From: CAYNEI01 sp964396185
GTDB taxonomy: Archaea; Thermoplasmatota; SW-10-69-26
Length of the DNA: 64,000 bases
Assembly (NCBI GenBank): GCA_964396185.1
Contig: CAYNEI010000010.1
Span: 16,486-80,485 of the forward strand
Direction: 5' to 3'
Position 1 is the first letter of the stretch, and every line of letters begins with the position of its first letter. This document shows, in pieces, positions 8,985 to 16,577 of this stretch. Position numbers and translations under genes: made by a program. Under the pieces are notes generated by a model. That model searched no databases and was not told where the DNA came from. It saw only the letters and a program-made list of their open reading frames with translations.

Positions 8985-9240
8985 GCGCAACCCAGGCGAT
9001 CGTCAGATCGCACGCCTACTCGGTGGTCCTTCCCCGCCNNNNNNNNNNNNNNNNNNNNNNNNNNNNNNNNNNNNNNNNNNNNNNNNNNNNNNNNNNNNNN
9101 NNNNNNNNNNNNNNNNNNNNNNNNNNNNNNNNNNNNNNCGTCAGACCGCACGCCTACTCGGTGGTCCTTCCCCGCCAGCGGCGCAACCCAGGCAGCCACC
9201 AGACCGCGCGTTGAGTCGGTGGTCCCTTTTCCCCACACCG
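8985..9240. repeat. Tandem-repeat array (unit about 58 bp) interrupted by an assembly gap
   Basis: Copies begin with GCGCAACCCAGGC near 8985 and 9181. The sequence from the right edge of the gap (9139) up to 9180 matches the interior of the first copy (CACGCCTACTCGGTGGTCC and following bases). Positions 9039-9138 are exactly 100 N, which looks like a placeholder, so the true array may be longer. The region from 8941 to 9261 holds no gene that I can support. Copies contain short complementary arms, for example GCGATC-GTCA-GATCGC at 8995-9010. A diverged relative occurs at 17853. Confidence 0.75.
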
Positions 9241-9261
9241 CGTAACCGTTCGGTGGTTCCC

Positions 9262-12200
9262 CTAGCCAGGGAACCCACTGGACAGCCACGCTCCGAGCTC
9301 GTGGCCAGCCGGCCTCCTAGCAGGCTCCTTATCCAGCAATCGTGCCAGCAGATCGACCAGCGCGGAGGGCATGCCCGCCACGGGGAGGCGGGGTGAGTCC
9401 TCGAGGATGGCCATCCGTAGGTCGAGTTCGGCCAAGCCCGCCAGGTCCTGGGGGTGCTCGCCGGTGAGCATCTCGTAGGTGACCACGCCGAGGCTGTAGA
9501 GGTCCGAGGCGGGGGTCGCTGGGAGTCCCCGGGCCTGCTCGGGGCTCATGTAGCGCAGCGTGCCCGCACCCGTCTCGCCGCCACCGCCGCCGGTGAGCGT
9601 CTCTCCATCCAGCCGCCCCAGCGCGATGCCGAAGTCGGCCAACTTGGCCGCCCCATCGCTCGTGAAAAGGATGTTCCCCGGTTTGACGTCCCTGTGGACG
9701 ATGCCTGCGGCGTGGGCTGCCGCCAGCCCGGCGGCCACGTCCTGGCTCACCTGGCTGGCCACCGGCTGGGGAAGCGGGCCATCCCGGAGGGCCTCGGCCA
9801 GCGAGCCTCCAGGCAGATGCTCGAGCACCAGGAGGATCTGACCGGCGACGTCCTCGACATCGAGCACGCGCACGATGTTGGGATGGTCCAGGGTGGCCAG
9901 GAGGCGGGCCTCCCGCAGGGCCCGGCGCGCTTCCCGGGGGTCGTCCCAGTGCGCGACCTTGAGCACGACGTCCCGGCCCAGTTTCTCGTCTCGGGCCAGG
10001 TAGGTCCTTGCGAACCCGCCTTCGCCCAGCTCGCAGCCGACGCGGTACTTGCCCAGGAACAGGGCGCCGGTGGAGACGGCGCCTGCCACAAGGCCACCGG
10101 CCGAGCGGACCTCGAGCTCCAGGAGCGCGTGCTCGCGCTCGCTGATGTTGAACCGGTCGCGCAGAGCCACGAGCACCTCGTCGCCCGCCATATCGCGATC
10201 AGGGTTGGCGTGGACGGCGCGCTCGAGGGCCTCCCGGTAGACCTCCCGCCCCTCCCGCGAACGGGACTCGGCCATGGCCCGGCCGCTGACGCGCCGCCGT
10301 CGCAGCTTGACCACGGCACCGCCCGTGGCCACCACGCCGGCCAAGCCGATCCCCAAAATGTCCCAGAAGTTCTCGACGCCGAGGGGGGCCTGGTACCAGC
10401 TCGCGGGGGCCAGGGGCTCCGGCTCGTAAACCGGCACGGTCACGGGCCCCTCGGCGCGGGCCTCGTCGACCGGGACGAGGGCGCCCTCGCCGTTACGCCC
10501 GCCCAGGTTCTGGACGAGGAAGGTGGCCGCCTCGAACCGATCGAAGACCTTCGGCTCGCTCTGGTCGGCCCCGAGGCAAGCATCCGGTACGAGGAACGTC
10601 AGCGACCCCGGACCGCCGGAACCTCCCCCGGAGGGTCCGCCGGTCGCCACAGTGACGCGACCCTCGATCAGCGTCCACACGGCCTGGGTGGGGTCCCGGG
10701 GGGCCTCGGCCAGGACCGAGGTGTCCGCCGCGCAGAAGAAGGCGCCGGAGGGATCGTTCTGGTCCTTGTAGTAGCCGACCATCGTTGCGCCCTGGTCGGC
10801 CTCCAGGCCGAACGCGTAGAACGCGGCGTGGTACCCCGGCGGGATCTCCACGCTCGAGAGGTCTCGGATCCCCATGGTGAGCCGGGTCGCCTCACGTCCA
10901 TCGGCCCGGGCCTCCAGGTACGTGATGTCGAAGTGGTCCGCGGTGGTCGGGTCGAGGCTGGCCGCCGGCGGCAGGCTCGCATCGCCCGAGGCATCGGGGA
11001 AGCGGAGCACGCTGTCGAGGAGCGCCTCGGGCGTGTCGTGCTGGAAGCGGTAGCGCGGCATCCCATCGGTGTACTCCCCCTCGGCGGCCTCCGTGAGGCC
11101 TTCTAGGCGGAGGCGGGCCGAGGCGACAGGGTCGGCCTGGTTTGCACGGACCCGGGTGAACTGGTCCTCCGTGCCGGTCATGATGACCAGGAGGGTGCTG
11201 GGTCCCCCGGCGTGGATCACAGGGAGCTCGGCGCGGTCCAAGAGCAGACGCAGCTTGCCGGGGGTGCCGGGTTCGGTCTCCACGGTCAGGGGGACGACAA
11301 CCCCGTGCGTGTTGACCAGGTCGCCATGGTAGGGTACCAGGTAGCTGGCCGCCCCGTGGCGTTCCCCCGCGTGGGGAGCCATCCACAGGTTGACCACGTG
11401 CCCGTCGGGGAGCCCGATGGCGCCCCAGACGAACATGGTGCCGGCATCCACCTCCACGTCGGCCAGCGTGAGCTCGTAGCCCAGCGTCTCTGGGGTCTCC
11501 ACCACGTCGACGGAGAGGATCTCCAGGCGTGGGTCCGAGGCCGTTTGCCGGTCGGCGACGTAGTGCGGGGTGCCAGGTGGTCCGGCGGGGGTCTCGGCGG
11601 CGAGCTGGAAGACGAACGGTCGTCCAGGCTCGGAACGGTCGGTCACGTAGCCGTGGCCGGCGGACACATCGCCCCACGCACGTGTGCCCAGGATATCGGT
11701 CGCGTACATCGCCCCGCCACGGGCGCCCTGGGAGCGCCAGGAGAGGAGGGTGACCTCCTGCAGGCTCTCCCCGGCCTCGCCATGGTAGAGCAGCTCGCGA
11801 GGCACGGTCCAGACCACCGTGCCGGGGGTGCCGGGGTGGACCTCCGTCTCGATCTCGTAGGTGCACCACCACCAGGCGTTGCAGCCACCGCCCCAGGGGT
11901 GCTCTGCCGGGTCCTCGATCCCACAGACGGGACCCACGTGCTCCAGGGCCGCGTCCTCTGCGGAGAACCACAGCGTCTCACCGCACGCGCCATCCGGACC
12001 GGCCCGCCACCCGACCCCCAGGGCGCCGCTGCGGCCGCCTGCACCGTCCTCCTCCCAGGCCAAGCCGGTGAGCGCTTCGTCGAGTTCGGCGACCTGGAGG
12101 ACCACGCGCAGGTCGGTGGGTGTCTCCTCGAACCAGCCGGCCACCACGTCCAGGGAGGGCGGGGCGGGGATCAGACCCGTCGTGCCGGCTTCCCCTGCAG

Positions 12201-12450
12201 CCCCCTCCGGGGGCCAGAGGCCCGCGCCGGCTGCCTCTGAGCAGGCCTCATGGGTCACCGGTTGGGCTGCAGTACAGCTGCGCTGGGCCCTCCCGAGGGC
12301 CGTCTCTGGCGAGGTTTCCCGCGCATCCCCTTCTGGATCTGTCACGTGCGGCTCCTCGGCGGTCTGTGCGCTGGCCGAGGCCAGCACGAGTCCACCGATG
12401 GCGGCCAGAAGAAGCAGGAGGATCGCCCTCAAGGGGGTCACCGTTGGCAT
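9262..12450 (-). CDS. Transmembrane Ser/Thr protein kinase with large extracellular domain
   Basis: About 1062 residues. I start it at the ATG at 12450, which opens a signal peptide (PLRAILLLLLAAIGGLVLA) and lies about 31 nt from a TTTATC box; the frame continues 20 codons upstream without support. Residues about 30-690 are extracytoplasmic and of unrecognised beta-rich type. A membrane segment near 695-716 (ILGIGLAGVVATGGAVV) is followed by RRRR and an 80-residue linker. The C-terminal 260 residues form a complete Hanks-type kinase: glycine loop GEGGFA, catalytic Lys in VLKVA, HRDVKPGN, DFG and SPEQ. It probably senses something outside the cell and phosphorylates cytoplasmic proteins. The FHA-winged-helix gene upstream is the obvious candidate partner. 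Confidence 0.85.
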   Translation of the reverse strand: MPTVTPLRAILLLLLAAIGGLVLASASAQTAEEPHVTDPEGDARETSPETALGRAQRSCTAAQPVTHEACSEAAGAGLWPPEGAAGEAGTTGLIPAPPSLDVVAGWFEETPTDLRVVLQVAELDEALTGLAWEEDGAGGRSGALGVGWRAGPDGACGETLWFSAEDAALEHVGPVCGIEDPAEHPWGGGCNAWWWCTYEIETEVHPGTPGTVVWTVPRELLYHGEAGESLQEVTLLSWRSQGARGGAMYATDILGTRAWGDVSAGHGYVTDRSEPGRPFVFQLAAETPAGPPGTPHYVADRQTASDPRLEILSVDVVETPETLGYELTLADVEVDAGTMFVWGAIGLPDGHVVNLWMAPHAGERHGAASYLVPYHGDLVNTHGVVVPLTVETEPGTPGKLRLLLDRAELPVIHAGGPSTLLVIMTGTEDQFTRVRANQADPVASARLRLEGLTEAAEGEYTDGMPRYRFQHDTPEALLDSVLRFPDASGDASLPPAASLDPTTADHFDITYLEARADGREATRLTMGIRDLSSVEIPPGYHAAFYAFGLEADQGATMVGYYKDQNDPSGAFFCAADTSVLAEAPRDPTQAVWTLIEGRVTVATGGPSGGGSGGPGSLTFLVPDACLGADQSEPKVFDRFEAATFLVQNLGGRNGEGALVPVDEARAEGPVTVPVYEPEPLAPASWYQAPLGVENFWDILGIGLAGVVATGGAVVKLRRRRVSGRAMAESRSREGREVYREALERAVHANPDRDMAGDEVLVALRDRFNISEREHALLELEVRSAGGLVAGAVSTGALFLGKYRVGCELGEGGFARTYLARDEKLGRDVVLKVAHWDDPREARRALREARLLATLDHPNIVRVLDVEDVAGQILLVLEHLPGGSLAEALRDGPLPQPVASQVSQDVAAGLAAAHAAGIVHRDVKPGNILFTSDGAAKLADFGIALGRLDGETLTGGGGGETGAGTLRYMSPEQARGLPATPASDLYSLGVVTYEMLTGEHPQDLAGLAELDLRMAILEDSPRLPVAGMPSALVDLLARLLDKEPARRPAGHELGAWLSSGFPG

Positions 12451-12477
12451 GCTGGGCGTGGTGCGGGCGTGTGAGGA

Positions 12478-12484
12478 GATAAAC
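12478..12484 (-). promoter_or_regulatory. TATA box of the membrane kinase gene
   Basis: GTTTATC on the minus strand is centred about 31 nt upstream of the ATG at 12450. It supports the internal start chosen for the kinase. Confidence 0.55.
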
Positions 12485-12613
12485 GTTCGTATCGGAGACA
12501 TGGTCATCACGCGTGAAGCCTGTCTGGACCCCCAAGACGACCTCCACCTACTTCGTCGTGGGTAGCTGACTTGTGACGGATGTCGGAGCCCGCGTCGCCT
12601 GGGTGTGAGGTCC

Positions 12614-13354
12614 TCACGCTGGGTCCCGGAAGAGCATGAGCGTGCGTCCGATGCCGACGGTGTCGCCGCTTCGCAACCGGACCACCTCGCCCCTGTCCAG
12701 CAGCCGCCAGTTGTGCATGGTACCGTTGCTGGAGGCTGCCAGGTCCCGGACCCAGTAGGCTCCTTCGTCCTGCGTGACTATGGTGTTCTCGCCGCTCACG
12801 TATGGGTCCAGCGGGATCCGAAGGGCGCACTGGTCGCTTCGGCCCACAGTCCACGGCCCCGATCCAGTGAGCGGGAAGGCGACCCCCTCCAAGGGGCCAC
12901 CTGCGAGCACGAAGGCCGGGCCAGGTGGGAGCTCGACCTGGCCCCCGCGGCCGGAGCTCTCCTGGGCGGTGGCGTGGGTGCGCGACCAACCGGCCGCTGC
13001 GCCGGGCGCCGGGCGGAGCAGGGTGAGGCGACGCACCTCGTCGGCCAAGTCGGCCAGCTCGCCCGGGTTCACCAGGTACTCGCGGACCTCCCGACCCTCC
13101 CGCTGGGCCAACCGAGAGCGCACCAGTCCGGCTTCGCGCAGGGCCTCCAGGTGGCGTTCCACGGCCGGTGTCGAGAGCGCCCGGTCCTCGCGGAGATCCC
13201 GGTGCTTGCGGAACGGCAACATCTCGAGTTCGGCGGCGGTCTTCGGGACCTGGAGCTGAGCGAGGAGCTGGACGCGGGTTGGCACGCTCATGGCCCGGAA
13301 GAAAGTGCCCAAACGGGCCTCGTCGATGCCTCCCTGGTACGGGCGCAAGCTCAC
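12614..13354 (-). CDS. ArsR-type winged-helix regulator fused to an FHA domain
   Basis: About 246 residues. The N-terminal half is a winged helix-turn-helix (MSVPTRVQLLAQLQ, then TPAVERHLEALREAGLVRS as recognition helix and wing). The C-terminal half (residues about 155-245) is a forkhead-associated domain with GPWTVGRSD, VSGENTIV and SSNGTMHNW, the phosphothreonine-binding fold. This would be a DNA-binding protein whose activity depends on a phosphothreonine peptide. It follows the SPOUT gene by 10 nt and precedes the membrane kinase on the same strand. GGAGG overlaps the GTG at 13354; a TTG at 13348 has better spacing, so the exact start is open. Confidence 0.8.
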   Translation of the reverse strand: MSLRPYQGGIDEARLGTFFRAMSVPTRVQLLAQLQVPKTAAELEMLPFRKHRDLREDRALSTPAVERHLEALREAGLVRSRLAQREGREVREYLVNPGELADLADEVRRLTLLRPAPGAAAGWSRTHATAQESSGRGGQVELPPGPAFVLAGGPLEGVAFPLTGSGPWTVGRSDQCALRIPLDPYVSGENTIVTQDEGAYWVRDLAASSNGTMHNWRLLDRGEVVRLRSGDTVGIGRTLMLFRDPA

Positions 13355-13364
13355 CCTCCGGGGT

Positions 13365-14153
13365 TCACGCAGGCAACCCACTGGCCACGCCGTGCACCAG
13401 CCCCATACTTGCAAGCACGGCCTCCTCGGTGCGCACGGTGCGGGTGCCCTGGGCGGGCACGGTGTTGATCATGGGGAAGCCAGGTGGTTGGCCGAGGATC
13501 TCCTCGATCCCGCGCTCAGGTGAGCCGAACACCAGCGTGATCCCCTCGGGGGCCAGGTGCTTCTTGGCGAACGGTTCACCTTGGCGGCCGGTGCCTACCA
13601 CGGGCTCGCGTCCGCGAAGCGCGGTGCGCAGATCGGGGGCGCGGCTCACGCTGAAGCCGAGCACCTCGCCAGGGTCCGGGTGGTAGCGCTCGACGAGCAC
13701 GTTGTCGGCCCGGGCGGCCAGCACGCGGACAGGGAACTGCTCACCCGGCTCGGGGGGGTCCTCCTGGTCGTCGAGCCGGAGCTCGGCTGGCTTCTGGAGG
13801 CCGATGTCCACCTTCTCGCCGGCCGGGGTTGCGAACCGGAGCTCGCCTGCATCCGTCCATGTGGGGACCATGTGCAGGGGGAGGTTGAGCGGGGGAAGCA
13901 CGCCGACCTCGCTGAGCTCGTCGCTGATGGGGAACAGGCGCTTGCGGAGGTATGGGGCCGTGGACTGGTACTCCAGGATGCGGGCCACGCGCCGGCCCTC
14001 CGGGTGCTCCGGGTCCTCGTACACGACGACCTCTTCGATGCCGAAGATGGCTGCAGCTCGGCCGATGAGGCCGATCTTGTACGTGGCCACCCGGGCGTCT
14101 CTGGATTCCTCTGTGAGCGAGCCGGGGATGACAAGTGTCCGTACGCCGGCCAC
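13365..14153 (-). CDS. SPOUT-class RNA methyltransferase (COG2106 type)
   Basis: About 262 residues, resembling the archaeal putative RNA methyltransferase family Methyltrn_RNA_3. It begins GVRTLVIPGSLTEESRD and contains KIGLIGRAAAIFGIEEVVVYED, the conserved region with the first part of the knotted SPOUT fold, then the NLPLHMVPTW segment. The C-terminus contains TLVFGSPERGIEEIL, the glycine-rich SAM-binding loop. An OB-like insertion lies in the middle. I chose GTG 14153 because GGGAGGT stands 7 nt before it; GTG at 14159 or 14162 would add two or three residues. The target RNA is not known from sequence. It starts just after the HhH gene and precedes the FHA regulator in an apparent operon. 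Confidence 0.8.
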   Translation of the reverse strand: MAGVRTLVIPGSLTEESRDARVATYKIGLIGRAAAIFGIEEVVVYEDPEHPEGRRVARILEYQSTAPYLRKRLFPISDELSEVGVLPPLNLPLHMVPTWTDAGELRFATPAGEKVDIGLQKPAELRLDDQEDPPEPGEQFPVRVLAARADNVLVERYHPDPGEVLGFSVSRAPDLRTALRGREPVVGTGRQGEPFAKKHLAPEGITLVFGSPERGIEEILGQPPGFPMINTVPAQGTRTVRTEEAVLASMGLVHGVASGLPA

Positions 14154-14175
14154 GCTCACCACCTCCCGGATCGGC

Positions 14176-14874
14176 TCACGCGTCCTCGCTGGCTGCGGCC
14201 TGCCAGGCCTCGACCTGGTCGGTCGAGACGCCGAGCTCGTCGGCCACGCTCTCCGGGTCGGCACTCGCAAGTTCGGCGCGGGTCGTGATGCCGAGAGCGA
14301 CGAGGCTGCGGGCCCGGGCACTGCCGACGCCCTTGACCTCCGTGAGGTCGGTGAGCTCCAGCGCGCTCTCCAAGGCGTTCTTCTGCCAGCCCTTGACGGT
14401 GCCCTGGTTGACGCCGACGGCCTCGGCCAGGGAGCTCGGATCGGCGCGGACGAACTCGGCCACGCCCCCGATGCCGGCCTCGGAGAGTTGCTCGGCGCGC
14501 GCGGGGCCGATGCCCTTGATCTCGGTGAGCTCGGCAGTGACCTCCTGGTCAGCGGCTGGCTCGGTGGAGGTGGGCTCGGCACCGGGCTGGACCTCGGTCC
14601 AGGTCTTCTCCTCGGTGGGCTGTTCGATGGTCTCCGAGGGCGGAGCCACCGTGCCGGTGGATCCATCGGTCAGACCACCGGGGAGCTTGAGCCTGAACGC
14701 CTGCACCTTGGCGGCACCCAGCATGGGGTCCCGGACGAACAGGGTGCGCTTGTTCGTGGCGACCAACGCGATCTTGCTCGTCAGGGTGGAGTCGACCTCG
14801 TGGGCGTCCACGATCTCCTCACCGTCGTTGAGCTCGGGCTTGACCCCACGCTCGATCCAAGAGGGCACTGTCAT
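14176..14874 (-). CDS. PH-like domain protein with tandem helix-hairpin-helix domains
   Basis: 232 residues from the ATG at 14874. The first 75 residues, with GEEIVDAHEVDSTLTSKIAL and TNKRTLFVRDP, resemble a bacterial PH-like fold. A Pro/Glu/Thr-rich linker follows. The C-terminal half has two helix-hairpin-helix units (LTEIKGIGPARAEQLSEAG and LTEVKGVGSARARSLVALG), each followed by a helical repeat. HhH pairs of this type bind DNA or RNA backbones non-specifically. No enzymatic motif is present. It stands first in an apparent operon with the SPOUT methyltransferase and the FHA regulator. A TACATAGG box about 32 nt upstream fits the start. The extra open frame upstream of 14874 overlaps the PrxQ gene and is not coding. 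Confidence 0.7.
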   Translation of the reverse strand: MTVPSWIERGVKPELNDGEEIVDAHEVDSTLTSKIALVATNKRTLFVRDPMLGAAKVQAFRLKLPGGLTDGSTGTVAPPSETIEQPTEEKTWTEVQPGAEPTSTEPAADQEVTAELTEIKGIGPARAEQLSEAGIGGVAEFVRADPSSLAEAVGVNQGTVKGWQKNALESALELTDLTEVKGVGSARARSLVALGITTRAELASADPESVADELGVSTDQVEAWQAAASEDA

Positions 14875-14951
14875 GGTATCGGCCGCTCGATACAGGGGGT
14901 GCCCTATGTACCCTTCGCAGGCTCTCACCGGAGTTGTTCGGTGAGGAGGGC

Positions 14952-15419
14952 TCACAGCTTGGCTAGGGCGTCGAGGACCTCCTCGGCGTGGCCCTCGACA
15001 TCGACGCTCGGCCAGAGCTTGGCCACGGTACCATCGGCATCGATGAGGAAGGTGGCTCGCTGGACGCCCATGAACTCCTTGCCGAACATCTTCTTCTCGA
15101 CCCAGACCCCGTAGGCCTCGGCCACCTCGGCATCGGTGTCCGCGAGCAGGGGGAAGTTGAGATCGTACTTCTCTTTGAACGCCTGGTGGCTCTTGGCATC
15201 GTCGTCGGAGACGCCGAGCACCTGGGCCTCGTTGGCCTCGAAGGCGCTCATGGCATCCCGGAACCCGCACGCCTCTGTCGTGCACCCAGGCGTGTCATCT
15301 CGGGGGTAGAAATAGAGCACGACCGGGCGGCCCTGGAGCCCCTCAAGGCTCCAGCGCTTGCCGGTCTCATCTTCGGCCTCGAAGCTCGGCGCGGGGTCTC
15401 CGGGTTGTAGCTCGACCAT
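14952..15419 (-). CDS. bcp: Thiol peroxidase, Bcp/PrxQ-type peroxiredoxin
   Basis: 155 residues from the ATG at 15419. The motif YFYPRDDTPGCTTEACGFRD contains the peroxidatic Cys (first Cys) and the resolving Cys five residues later, the PrxQ arrangement. The rest of the thioredoxin fold follows, with FPLLADTD and RATFLIDADG. It reduces hydrogen peroxide and organic hydroperoxides in the cytoplasm, usually with thioredoxin as reductant. No signal peptide is present. A TTTTCG-type promoter element lies about 30 nt upstream. It appears to be a single-gene unit. Confidence 0.93.
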   Translation of the reverse strand: MVELQPGDPAPSFEAEDETGKRWSLEGLQGRPVVLYFYPRDDTPGCTTEACGFRDAMSAFEANEAQVLGVSDDDAKSHQAFKEKYDLNFPLLADTDAEVAEAYGVWVEKKMFGKEFMGVQRATFLIDADGTVAKLWPSVDVEGHAEEVLDALAKL

Positions 15420-15486
15420 GGGATCGAGCCTCCGAAGGAGGCACCCGACGAAAACGTTCGCCCTTCGCACACCCGTCCAAGGAGCG

Positions 15487-15636
15487 CTAGGTCAGATTCG
15501 ATGGATCCAGCAGGCCCTGGGCACCGAGCTGTTCGCCCATGGCACGCAGCTGGTTGTACTCGCGGATCTGGCGTTCGAGCTTGGGCTCGAGGTCCGAAGG
15601 GACCTTCAAGAAGACTTCAGCGTGTGACATCTGCAT
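15487..15636 (-). CDS. Small hypothetical protein, 49 residues
   Basis: A short frame from the ATG at 15636 (a second ATG follows at 15630). The product is hydrophilic and probably helical: SHAEVFLKVPSDLEPKLE, then RQIREYNQLRAMGEQLGAQG. It has no cysteines, signal peptide or membrane segment. The clean amphipathic pattern and the free space between two well-defined genes make it plausible as a real gene, but I do not recognise it. The open frame continues far upstream into the neighbouring gene and that part is not coding. A GGTTTGGG/TTATCC stretch near 15690-15705 could hold a promoter. Confidence 0.45.
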   Translation of the reverse strand: MQMSHAEVFLKVPSDLEPKLERQIREYNQLRAMGEQLGAQGLLDPSNLT

Positions 15637-15767
15637 CCCATCCAGCAAGCAGCCGAAGCCACCTGCAAGACGTGAAGCCCGGAAGACAGGGATAACGGTT
15701 TGGGAAGGGCCCATGGTCCCCCACACCCCACCGTTGGGACCACTGGTTCCCCTGGAAAGGTGGGAGC

Positions 15768-16577
15768 TCAACACCTCGGGGTCAACAGCGAGAAGACCTC
15801 GTCGTAGACGGGTCCCGGCCGGCCGTCCCCAACAGGCTTGCCGTCGAGATCGACCACCGGGACGACGCCTGGGCCGGTGAACGTGATCAACACCTCGGTT
15901 GCAGCAGCGAGCTCGCTGGCTGGGATCGCTCGGATCTCCACCTCCAGCCCAGGCGCCTCGATGAGCCGCGCCCGGTTGATCCCCGGGAGCGCGGGTGGTG
16001 CTGGGGGTGTGACGATGCGACCATCGATGACGGCCATGCAGTTCGACCGCGTTCCCGAGACGACGCTGCCCTGGGCATCGAGCATGAGGGCCTCGAAGGC
16101 GCCGGCTGCGGTGGCCTCGTCGAAGGCCAGCCACCGTGCCAGGTTGGGTGCCTTGAAGCCGGTGGGAACGCTGGCGGGGTCCGGTGCCAGCCGGCTGCTC
16201 GTCACGGCTCGTACGCCCTCGGCCAGGCCGGTGTAGCGGGCCGGCGTGATGAGCACGAGCACATCTGCCGAGCGGTCCTCGAGCGCCAGGCCCACCGGTG
16301 TGCCTGCCGCGTGCACGCTCACGCGCACGATCCCCTCTTGGAGCTCGGTCTCCTCGGTAGCCCTCCTCACCAGCTCGCCGACCCCCTGCACGCCCCCCTC
16401 TGGCTCGAGGCCCAGGGTCACCAGGCCGCATCCGAGGCGGGCCAGGTGTTCCTCGAGACAGACGAGCTGGCCACCGGCCAGAGCCACGGTCTCGAAGCAC
16501 GTGATCCCCTGCAACCGATCGGCGCTCGCCTGGCTCCATGGCACGCGCTGACCGTTCAGCAGTGCGGCTCCCTTCAC
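15768..16577 (-). CDS. pabC: Class IV PLP enzyme, aminodeoxychorismate lyase-like (PabC)
   Basis: 269 residues of the class IV aminotransferase fold. The catalytic Lys is in GFKAPNLARW, and MLDAQGSVVSGTRSNCMAV is the cofactor-phosphate region. The N-terminus (ALLNGQRVP, then GITCFETVAL) is family-like. Branched-chain aminotransferases and ADC lyases share this fold, but the direct neighbour is a chorismate-utilising PabB/TrpE homologue, so ADC lyase, which makes p-aminobenzoate, is the best call. Its start overlaps the end of that upstream gene by 4 nt (ATGA), so the two are translationally coupled. No glutaminase subunit (PabA/TrpG) is seen in the window. Confidence 0.75.
   Translation of the reverse strand: MKGAALLNGQRVPWSQASADRLQGITCFETVALAGGQLVCLEEHLARLGCGLVTLGLEPEGGVQGVGELVRRATEETELQEGIVRVSVHAAGTPVGLALEDRSADVLVLITPARYTGLAEGVRAVTSSRLAPDPASVPTGFKAPNLARWLAFDEATAAGAFEALMLDAQGSVVSGTRSNCMAVIDGRIVTPPAPPALPGINRARLIEAPGLEVEIRAIPASELAAATEVLITFTGPGVVPVVDLDGKPVGDGRPGPVYDEVFSLLTPRC

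Noticed and set aside
8985..9240. CRISPR array
   Set aside because: Copies are direct tandem units without unique spacers, and no cas gene is nearby.
13365..14666. 433-residue version of the SPOUT methyltransferase
   Set aside because: The first about 170 residues are Pro/Ser/Arg-rich and overlap the HhH gene in another frame. The conserved protein begins near 14153.
14875..15285. N-terminal extension of the HhH protein
   Set aside because: It overlaps the PrxQ gene out of frame and is Arg/Gly-rich without pattern.
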